Shown here piece after piece: positions 1 to 4,496 of a stretch of 7,560 bases of DNA. The notes beneath the pieces are model-generated. The model ran no database searches. It was not told the origin of the DNA and was given only the letters and a program-made list of their open reading frames with translations. Within the stretch, counting starts at the first letter, position 1; every line of letters begins with the position of its first letter. This DNA comes from JAYZDB01 sp036338025. Its GTDB lineage: Bacteria; Planctomycetota; UBA1135; UBA2386. The position numbers and the translations under genes were made by a program. The stretch is from NCBI GenBank assembly GCA_036338025.1, contig JAYZDB010000217.1, forward strand, positions 1 through 7,560. Direction: 5' to 3'.

Positions 1-173
1 ACTGCCACGACGTTGTTGTCGAACTTTGTCTGCTCACTGGCCTGGTAGCCGTCACCGATGATCACGATGTCGTAGCGGTTGTTGTAGCCGCCGTTCTTGA
101 TGATCGTCTTGACGGTCTGGGCCGGCAGGGCGGCGGCGAACAACACTCCCAGGGCGATGGTGGAGATTCTCAT
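1..173 (-). CDS. M64-family (IgA peptidase-like) secreted metallopeptidase, N-terminal fragment
   Basis: The start is inside the window and the gene continues past the left edge, so only about 57 residues are visible. The protein opens with a signal peptide, MRISTIALGVLFAAALPAQ, with basic N-terminus, hydrophobic core and likely cleavage near Ala-Gln. After it comes the stretch DIVIIGDGYQASEQTKF, which I recognise as the opening motif of peptidase family M64, where a 'DIVF/I-x-G-x-GY-x-x-x-E-x-x-KF' block precedes the zinc protease domain. The expected HExxH zinc site would lie outside the window, so catalysis cannot be confirmed. Known M64 members are zinc endopeptidases, founded on a clostridial IgA protease; in a free-living bacterium the substrate is unlikely to be IgA. 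The ATG overlaps the stop of the upstream small secreted gene (ATGA) and has a strong Shine-Dalgarno sequence, which together suggest translational coupling and fix the start. Confidence 0.75.
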   Translation of the reverse strand, partial: MRISTIALGVLFAAALPAQTVKTIIKNGGYNNRYDIVIIGDGYQASEQTKFDNNVVA

Positions 174-685
174 CGCACCTCTCCCTGTGCTACCAGCTTG
201 CGGTAGCTAGCGGTGTTGAGGAAGCCAAACACGCGGTCGCCCCGGAGGATCCTGAGGCTGACTGCCTTGGCCAGATAGGGCACGTTGGCGAGGGCGGCGA
301 CCCGGGTGTCCCGGACTTCGCAGCCTTGCACCCGCAGCGGTTTACCGACCCGCGCCGGGTTCATGTCGAACAGGCTGAGGTCCAGTGGATAGCTGCCGAG
401 CACCTGGCCACCAGCGTCGAGCAGTTCGATCTGGTATGGACTGGTCCGAGACGTGGGGTTGTAGCCGCTCTCCTTTGGCGTGATCCGGGTGACCCGAATT
501 GCGTTGGCGTCACCCTCGATCTGCAGGATCAGATGACCGAAGTCCCGGCGCGGTGTGACCGCTGCACTTGTTTTGGCCGCGATGATCTCGATCCGTGGCC
601 CGGGCCCTGCCGAGCCGATGGTGGATTGATAGGTGCCGCCGACGGCACAGATTCCGAGAGCGCCGAGCAGTAGGTGTGTGCGCAT
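170..685 (-). CDS. Small secreted protein of unknown function, upstream partner of the M64 peptidase
   Basis: I do not recognise this 171-residue protein. Residues 1-17 (MRTHLLLGALGICAVGG) look like a signal peptide. Cys13 is preceded by Ile, so this is not a normal lipobox and a lipoprotein is unlikely. The mature part has alternating hydrophobic segments typical of an all-beta fold, such as residues 32-36, 50-56 and 83-99, and ends with the strand-like segment VSLRILRGDRVFGFL followed by a basic tail. Two cysteines remain, at 13 and about 122. Its TGA overlaps the ATG of the M64 gene by four bases, so the two are almost certainly co-transcribed and probably translationally coupled. One guess is that it is a detached beta-sandwich domain or chaperone-like partner of the peptidase; this is inference only. 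The start is the first ATG of the frame and gives a sensible signal peptide, but has no clear Shine-Dalgarno sequence. The promoter should lie in the 92-bp divergent gap shared with the dus gene, where I see no strong consensus. Confidence 0.65.
   Translation of the reverse strand: MRTHLLLGALGICAVGGTYQSTIGSAGPGPRIEIIAAKTSAAVTPRRDFGHLILQIEGDANAIRVTRITPKESGYNPTSRTSPYQIELLDAGGQVLGSYPLDLSLFDMNPARVGKPLRVQGCEVRDTRVAALANVPYLAKAVSLRILRGDRVFGFLNTASYRKLVAQGEVR
178..185 (-). promoter_or_regulatory. Shine-Dalgarno sequence of the M64 peptidase gene
   Basis: On the minus strand GGGAGAGG lies four bases (TGCG) before the ATG at 173-171, inside the last codons of the upstream gene. It is the only convincing Shine-Dalgarno sequence at a gene start in this window, and it supports the M64 start over any internal one. 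Confidence 0.6.
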
Positions 686-777
686 GATTGCTGTTCTTGG
701 GAATTGAATGGACTTGCCTGACGCATCCGGCAGCCACGGGTTGATCCGATCTCACGATACGCCAGAATCCGACTCAG

Positions 778-1905
778 ATGAATTGGCAGGGAAAGACCAT
801 TCTAGCGCCTCTCACCAAGGGTGGGAACTTGCCCTTCCGCCGGCTCTGCGTGGATTTTGGAGCTGGGATCACCACCTCGGAGATGGCTTACGCTCGACAG
901 GTCAATCGCCGCAGTCGGGCTGAATTGGCCCTGCTACGGAAACACCCGTCTGAGGAGTGCTTTGGAGTCCAGTTGGCGGCCAGCAAGGCGCAGGACGCGA
1001 TCTCCGCCGGTCAGCGAGCCATCGACCAAGGGGCTCGTTTCATCGACCTCAATTGTGGTTGCCCGATCCACGACGTGGTGAAACGTGGGATGGGGGCGAC
1101 GCTCCTGCAGCGGCCAGCGGCGCTCGGCCGCCTGGTCGAGGCGATGGTTGAGGGCCTGAGCGTGCCGGTCACCGTCAAGATCCGGTCTGGCTGGAAGGAA
1201 GCCAAGAACAACGCCTCCCAGGTCGCCCAACTCATCGAGGAGGCCGGGGCTGCGGCGATCACCATCCATCCGCGATCACGCGAGCAGCGCTACTCCAAGG
1301 CCGCCGATTGGGGCCTGGTACGGCAACTCGTCGAGGAGCGGTCCATTCCCGTGATCGGCAACGGCGACATCCTGACCTACTACGAAGCCGACCGGATGCA
1401 GCGTGATTCGGGCTGCGCCTCGGTGATGGTTGCACGCGGTGCCTTGATCAAGCCGTGGATCTTCCAGGAGATTGCTGAGCAGCAGGAGTGGCACCCGACG
1501 GCCGAGGAACGGCTCGGGGTCTACTACCGGTTGGCCGGCTACATGAAAGAACACTTCTACGATGATGAGAAGGGCAAGCAGCGCGCCATGCGGTTCCTGC
1601 CCTGGCATTTCGCGTTCTTCTGGCGCTACCGCCCACTGCCCGAGTCCGAGTTTGGTGAGCGGGCCCTGCAGCATCCCTTGATGCAGACCCGGCGTGGCCC
1701 CGAGCCAGAGGTCGGGCTGCTGGAGGGTGTCTTGCGCGACCCGCGTGAGGAGGTGCATAGTCAGCTTGCGGAGAGCTTGTGGGATGCTGCGACTGAAGCG
1801 GAGGCGGTCGAGGCGGCGATCCGTATCGGCGAACAGACGCCACCGGTGACCGAGCTTCCCGATACGGACCGTGGGGCGGTGGAGATCGCAACGTCGCACG
1901 GCTGA
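778..1905 (+). CDS. dus: tRNA-dihydrouridine synthase, Dus3-like
   Basis: This cytoplasmic FMN enzyme uses NADPH to reduce specific uridines in tRNA to dihydrouridine. The 375-residue protein has the TIM-barrel Dus signature: APLTKGGNLPFRRLC (residues 10-24, FMN loop), GVQL (63-66), LNCGCP (91-96) with catalytic Cys95, VKIRSGW (133-139), IHPRSREQRYSKAADW (163-178), the phosphate-binding GNGDI (194-198) and ARGALIKPWIF (219-229). Several of these blocks, above all RSREQRY-x-K-x-ADW, ARGALIKPW and the later RFLPWHFAFFWRY (272-284), match my memory of eukaryotic Dus3 much better than E. coli DusA, DusB or DusC, whose equivalent motifs differ. Eukaryotic Dus3 modifies U47 in the tRNA variable loop and carries an N-terminal zinc-finger region, which is absent here. 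Residues after about 350 look like an unconserved acidic tail. An in-frame TGA at 742-744 leaves the ATG at 778 as the first plausible start; no Shine-Dalgarno sequence is visible. The family call is firm; the target uridine is inferred. Confidence 0.95.
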   Translation: MNWQGKTILAPLTKGGNLPFRRLCVDFGAGITTSEMAYARQVNRRSRAELALLRKHPSEECFGVQLAASKAQDAISAGQRAIDQGARFIDLNCGCPIHDVVKRGMGATLLQRPAALGRLVEAMVEGLSVPVTVKIRSGWKEAKNNASQVAQLIEEAGAAAITIHPRSREQRYSKAADWGLVRQLVEERSIPVIGNGDILTYYEADRMQRDSGCASVMVARGALIKPWIFQEIAEQQEWHPTAEERLGVYYRLAGYMKEHFYDDEKGKQRAMRFLPWHFAFFWRYRPLPESEFGERALQHPLMQTRRGPEPEVGLLEGVLRDPREEVHSQLAESLWDAATEAEAVEAAIRIGEQTPPVTELPDTDRGAVEIATSHG

Positions 1906-1954
1906 TTTGCGCCGCCTGGAACATCCGACCGGCACCCGATTGGTGACGGCTTGC

Positions 1955-1982
1955 CGGACTCATCTCCCCTGGCCAGAGTCCG
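1955..1982 (+). repeat. Inverted repeat after dus, possible weak terminator
   Basis: CGGACTC (1955-1961) and GAGTCCG (1976-1982) are perfectly complementary across a 14-base loop in the 118-bp gap between dus and the proline dehydrogenase gene. The arms are flanked by two direct copies of GGCTTGCC (1948-1955 and 1984-1991). There is no T-run after it, so a rho-independent terminator is doubtful. Confidence 0.3.
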
Positions 1983-2023
1983 TGGCTTGCCTTGGACCGG
2001 GGCTTTTCCGATGATCCGCCGCA

Positions 2024-2953
2024 GTGAACCCCCTGGTCAGCCTGATCCCCCCGCCGCTCGTCAAGTTCTTTGCGAAGCCCTACGTAGCGGGTGACTCACT
2101 CGAGTCGGCGATGCAAGTCGCGGCTGGGATCTATGAGCGTGACGGGTTTCTGACCACCCTCGATCTGCTAGCGGAGGGCATCGACAGCGAGGATGTTGTC
2201 GAGCGGAATATCGCGACGTATCTGGAGATGATCGACACGGTTGCGGAAGACCCGCGCTTTGGAAGCGAGGGTGGCCGACCGACAGTCTCACTCAAGCCGT
2301 CGAGTTACACGACGAGTCCGTTCGAGTCGGGTGGTAGCGCCGATGGTTCGAGAGCAGCGATCATGCGGATCTGTGCGCATGCCCAGGAACGTGGGGTCGG
2401 TGTTTCCATCGACATGGAGAGTCGGCTGTGGACCGACTTTACCTTCGAATGCATCAACGAGTTGCACTCGGCGGGTCCGGTCGATGTCGGATGCGTGATT
2501 CAAACGCGGCTACACCGATCTGAGTCCGATCTCGATTCGCTGCCAGAAGGCATCCGGGTACGTCTGGTCATCGGGATCTACAAGGAACCATCCGAGGTAG
2601 CGCTTGTTGATAAGCCAGCGATGAAAGAACGCATGCTGCAGTTCGCCAAGATTTTGCTCGATCGCGGACACTTCGTGGAGTTCGCGACCCACGACGATCG
2701 ATACGTGCGGCGGTTTCTCGATGAGGTAGTGGCGCCGGCAGGCATTGGCCTGGATCGGTTCGAAGTCCAGATGCTCTATGGAGTGCCACGGCAGAAGCTC
2801 TTGACCAGCCTGGTGAGCCAGGGCGTCAAGGTCCGGCTCTACGTGCCCTTTGCCGTCGGTTGGGGCATGGCGGTGGCATACTTGCGTCGGCGGCTGGACG
2901 AGTACCCGGCGATGGCGGCGCTGGTCCTGAAGAACTGGATCTTCCGAGGGTGA
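2024..2953 (+). CDS. Proline dehydrogenase, monofunctional (PRODH)
   Basis: This FAD enzyme oxidises L-proline to pyrroline-5-carboxylate and passes electrons to the quinone pool, the first step of proline catabolism. The 309-residue length fits the stand-alone bacterial form rather than PutA. Counterparts of the PutA active-site residues can be placed: Lys91 in VSLKPSS, Asp130 in SIDMES, Arg180 and Tyr186 in RVRLVIGIYKEP, ATHD (221-224), QMLYG (249-253), VRLYVPF (270-276), and the paired Arg289-Arg290 with Glu293 in YLRRRLDE, which hold the proline carboxylate in the family. One departure is clear: the usual RLVKGAY block reads RLVIGIY, so a normally conserved lysine is Ile183 and the alanine is Ile185. 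The start is GTG at 2024. An in-frame TGA at 2012-2014 rules out an earlier one, and the ATG at 2011 is in another frame. No Shine-Dalgarno sequence is visible. No pyrroline-5-carboxylate dehydrogenase gene lies in the window. The fold is certain; activity is likely but depends on tolerance of the lysine change. Confidence 0.92.
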   Translation: MNPLVSLIPPPLVKFFAKPYVAGDSLESAMQVAAGIYERDGFLTTLDLLAEGIDSEDVVERNIATYLEMIDTVAEDPRFGSEGGRPTVSLKPSSYTTSPFESGGSADGSRAAIMRICAHAQERGVGVSIDMESRLWTDFTFECINELHSAGPVDVGCVIQTRLHRSESDLDSLPEGIRVRLVIGIYKEPSEVALVDKPAMKERMLQFAKILLDRGHFVEFATHDDRYVRRFLDEVVAPAGIGLDRFEVQMLYGVPRQKLLTSLVSQGVKVRLYVPFAVGWGMAVAYLRRRLDEYPAMAALVLKNWIFRG

Positions 2954-2996
2954 CGCGGTGGCGTCAGGGGGACGGGTCCCGCGGCCAGGCCGGGAC
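2951..2996 (+). terminator. Two hairpins at the end of the proline dehydrogenase gene
   Basis: The first hairpin pairs TGACGC (2951-2956) with GCGTCA (2961-2966) across a GGTG loop; its left arm contains the stop codon. The second pairs GTCCCG (2976-2981) with CGGGAC (2991-2996) across nine bases. Neither is followed by a T-run, so this would be a non-canonical terminator or a 3' end-protecting structure. The placement right after a stop codon, followed by 200 bp without a gene, is the main support. Confidence 0.35.
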
Positions 2997-3179
2997 GGAT
3001 CACTCCAAGCCAGGATACGAATCCGATAGTGAGCCACCCCGCCGAGCCGCGGCATTGGCCCTGACACGCCCTTCCCAGCGGTGGCTTGCATCCCGCCTCA
3101 GAGGGCCTCCCAGTCCGCCCCGATCAAATTATGTTGTTCGGCGCCGGAGTGCGGCATAGGTGAGCACAACCGAATCGGG

Positions 3180-3185
3180 TATACT
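3180..3185 (+). promoter_or_regulatory. Candidate -10 box (TATACT) for the TfoX-like gene
   Basis: TATACT differs from the TATAAT consensus by one base and stands out in a GC-rich gap, ending 11 bases before the ATG at 3197. No good -35 box lies 16-18 bases upstream. If used, the transcript would begin within a few bases of the start codon, giving a nearly leaderless mRNA. Confidence 0.35.
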
Positions 3186-3196
3186 CGGCAGGTTCA

Positions 3197-3520
3197 ATGG
3201 ACCCCATTTCGACGATAGTTGAGCGGCTTTGCGCTTGGAAGGACGTTGCGCGCGAGAAGGTAGACGGCAAGGACAGCTTCTTCGTACGCGGTCAGGTTTT
3301 TGCTTATTTGGGCAAGAAGGGTGTCGTGGTCAAACTCGCCCCTCCACAGGTGACGGAAGCCCTGAAAATCCAGGGAGCGAAGCGCCAACCCGACAACGGT
3401 GACCCCAATCTCCGCGAATTCGTGGAGATCCCAGTGCTGGGTCCTCGCGAAGTCGAGCGAGCCATGATGTGGCTACGCCGCGCGTGCCGCCTCGGCCGCA
3501 CGGCTGCTGGGCCGGTCTAG
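3197..3520 (+). CDS. Small TfoX N-terminal/YjbR-like protein
   Basis: This is a 107-residue cytoplasmic protein with no signal peptide or membrane segment. The pattern FFVRGQVFAYLGKKGVVVKL (residues 28-47), then a helix, then NLREFVEIPVL (71-81), then a C-terminal helix ending WLRRA (92-96), resembles the small 'TfoX/Sxy family' proteins. These consist only of the TfoX N-terminal domain and share a fold with YjbR/MmcQ proteins. In gamma-proteobacteria full-length TfoX promotes competence-gene expression; stand-alone domains like this one have no settled role, and I would not infer competence here. The start is ATG 3197: an in-frame TGA at 3161-3163 blocks extension and only a weak AGG precedes it. 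The stop TAG (3518-3520) overlaps the stop of the convergent adenosyltransferase gene. The family call rests on pattern memory and could turn out to be the YjbR side of the superfamily. Confidence 0.6.
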   Translation: MDPISTIVERLCAWKDVAREKVDGKDSFFVRGQVFAYLGKKGVVVKLAPPQVTEALKIQGAKRQPDNGDPNLREFVEIPVLGPREVERAMMWLRRACRLGRTAAGPV

Positions 3521-4068
3521 ACCTCGCCTCTTGGTGCCGAGGTCCAGGGAATGTCCGCCACGCCGTGTCGGTGATTGGCTAGCCGTGCCCAGCTGAAGAA
3601 CAGATCCGAGAGCCGGTTCAGGTAGACCCCTGGCTCGGTTGGGGTCTCGTCTCGCCGGTGCAGCGACCAGAACAGCCGCTCCGCGCGTCGTGTGGTGGTG
3701 CGGGCCAGGTGGAACTGTGCAGCCTCACGGTGCCCGCCAGGTAGGACGAAGGACTGCAGTTGGGGCAATTCGGCTTCGCTCGAATCGATCCAACTTTCGA
3801 TGTCGGAGATACCCGCTCGTACTGCCGGAAGGGCGGCGGTGGAGCCTGGGGTGGCGAGGTCCCCACCGATTTCGAACAGCGTGCACTGGATCTTGGCGAG
3901 GGCAGCGTCGAGTTCTGTGGGTAGCGCTTCGGTTCGGAGCATGCCGACCCGGGAGTTGATCTCATCGATGCTGCCGTAGGTATCCACACGCAAGTCGTCC
4001 TTGCCGACCCGCTGGTTGTTGAACAGTCCGGTGGTGCCGTCGTCACCAGTGCGTGTGTAGATGGACAT
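3517..4068 (-). CDS. pduO: ATP:cob(I)alamin adenosyltransferase, PduO type
   Basis: This enzyme transfers the adenosyl group of ATP to cob(I)alamin to give adenosylcobalamin, the cofactor of mutases, diol dehydratases and class II ribonucleotide reductases. The 183-residue length is normal for a stand-alone member. All family blocks are present: IYTRTGDDGTTGLF (residues 3-16) and the basic VGK (21-23) of the N-terminal ATP site, YGSIDEINS (31-39), FVLPGG (107-112), LARTTTRRAER (121-131) with the Arg and Glu of the nucleotide site, and YLNRLSDLFFSWARLAN (149-165). The frame stays open for 76 codons upstream, but that stretch is Arg/Pro-rich, unlike the family, and the family N-terminus begins exactly at this ATG, so I start at 4068. 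Only a weak GGA precedes it. The gene is alone on this strand, with no B12-dependent enzyme or transport gene nearby, and its upstream region holds a 16-bp palindrome at 4091-4106. Assignment is firm. Confidence 0.93.
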   Translation of the reverse strand: MSIYTRTGDDGTTGLFNNQRVGKDDLRVDTYGSIDEINSRVGMLRTEALPTELDAALAKIQCTLFEIGGDLATPGSTAALPAVRAGISDIESWIDSSEAELPQLQSFVLPGGHREAAQFHLARTTTRRAERLFWSLHRRDETPTEPGVYLNRLSDLFFSWARLANHRHGVADIPWTSAPRGEV

Positions 4069-4090
4069 CGCAGGTCCAGTCTTGCGTTCT

Positions 4091-4106
4091 TGGCCCGTTC
4101 GGGCCA
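4091..4106 (-). promoter_or_regulatory. 16-bp perfect palindrome upstream of pduO
   Basis: TGGCCCG and CGGGCCA are perfect inverted arms around a two-base centre (TT on the plus strand). The element sits 22 bases upstream of the adenosyltransferase start, a position suitable for a repressor operator or a hairpin in the 5' leader. The symmetry is plain; the function is inferred. Confidence 0.4.
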
Positions 4107-4274
4107 GTGTTCTTCGACCCCTGGCGGAAGAACGCCGGCTGGCCAGGCAATCCAGAGGACTGGCCCAGGGCCTCAGGGTCCGAGGTCTGCGCTTGCGGTG
4201 CTCCGGACCGTGTCCTTGGATGTGTGCGGTGGGTTGCGAGGGTCCCAACCTACCGGGGTTTCCGACCCCGCCGG

Positions 4275-4342
4275 CAGCGCTGGGGAGAACACCCAACGTG
4301 GTATTTTTGGGGTGTTGGCGGACCAGTCCTCGCCCAGCGCTG
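4275..4342. repeat. Nested stem-loop with a 10-bp perfect outer helix
   Basis: CAGCGCTGGG (4275-4284) is the exact reverse complement of CCCAGCGCTG (4333-4342). Inside it AACACCC (4288-4294) pairs with GGGTGTT (4310-4316) around a 15-base loop that contains TTTTT. Each outer arm also holds the self-complementary octamer CAGCGCTG, so the two octamers are also direct repeats 60 bp apart. It could fold as RNA on either strand. It may be part of the 5' leader of the secreted gene, a small RNA, or a short interspersed palindromic repeat. Confidence 0.45.
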
Positions 4343-4344
4343 AG

Positions 4345-4386
4345 AGTGAATCACAAGCCTAGTGAATCATTGGGATTAGGATTCAC
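4345..4386. promoter_or_regulatory. Three GTGAATC repeats, operator-like cluster
   Basis: AGTGAATCA occurs at 4345-4353 and again at 4361-4369, 16 bp start to start, and the reverse complement GATTCAC lies at 4380-4386. The first copy extends to GTGAATCAC (4346-4354), a perfect odd-length palindrome centred on A. The second and third copies form an inverted pair around 11 bases. This AT-richer patch ends 110 bp before the secreted-protein start. Repeated short sites in this arrangement suggest binding of a dimeric regulator; the regulator is unknown. Confidence 0.4.
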
Positions 4387-4410
4387 CCTGATCCGGTCTC
4401 ATTGCGAGGC

Positions 4411-4432
4411 GCTGGCTGTTGCTCAAGCCAGC
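4411..4432 (+). repeat. Hairpin upstream of the secreted-protein gene
   Basis: GCTGGCT (4411-4417) and AGCCAGC (4426-4432) form a perfect 7-bp stem with an eight-base loop, 64 bases before the ATG at 4497. If the promoter lies upstream, this is in the 5' leader. No T-run follows, so attenuation by termination is not indicated. Confidence 0.35.
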
Positions 4433-4496
4433 CTGGAGGACTAGATCTGGTAGACTTCACTGCCTGACCCCCCGGCCCCTTCTCCCGCGAACCACC

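Larger units (their letters stand above)
4069..4496. other. Divergent non-coding region rich in inverted repeats
   Basis: This 428-bp gap separates the divergent adenosyltransferase and secreted-protein genes. Open frames cross it on both strands, but their translations are Arg/Pro-rich, overlap one another and resemble nothing. Perfect inverted repeats crowd the region: 4091-4106; GTTCTTC 4109-4115 with GAAGAAC 4127-4133; GGTCCG 4177-4182 with CGGACC 4204-4209; CGGGGT 4254-4259 with ACCCCG 4265-4270; the nested structure 4275-4342; 4362-4368 with 4380-4386; and 4411-4417 with 4426-4432. High GC makes some of these expected by chance. It must carry both genes' promoters, though no clear -35/-10 pair can be named. 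I saw no cobalamin riboswitch. Confidence 0.6.

Noticed and set aside
326..673. 115-codon plus-strand frame over the small secreted gene
   Set aside because: It is the antisense shadow of a gene with a signal peptide and a coupled downstream neighbour; its own translation has no recognisable features.
170..685. Lipoprotein signal in the small secreted protein
   Set aside because: The residue before Cys13 is Ile, whereas a lipobox needs Gly, Ala or Ser there.
2860..3159. 99-codon frame spanning the end of the proline dehydrogenase gene and the gap after it
   Set aside because: Half of it overlaps the dehydrogenase in another frame, and the rest is Arg/Pro/Ser-rich without similarity. I see nothing else coding in 2954-3196.
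4069..4296. 76-codon N-terminal extension of the adenosyltransferase frame
   Set aside because: It is Arg/Pro-rich with no family resemblance, and the conserved N-terminus begins at the ATG at 4068.
4069..4440. Cobalamin riboswitch upstream of pduO
   Set aside because: I looked on both strands for the GCCACTG core and the B12-box AAGCCAGGAGACCTGCC. Only a short AAGCCAG match on the plus strand (4425-4431) exists, on the wrong strand for pduO and without the rest.
4435..4440. GGAGGA as a Shine-Dalgarno sequence
   Set aside because: It lies 56 bases before the ATG at 4497 and no start codon follows at a suitable distance; a TAG comes directly after it.
4061..4444. Overlapping plus-strand open frames of about 90-127 codons in the divergent gap
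   Set aside because: All three frames are open, as is common in GC-rich non-coding DNA. The translations look unprotein-like and several start inside pduO.
4419..4496. TTG-started extension of the secreted protein
   Set aside because: It would put 26 unrelated residues before a clear signal peptide.
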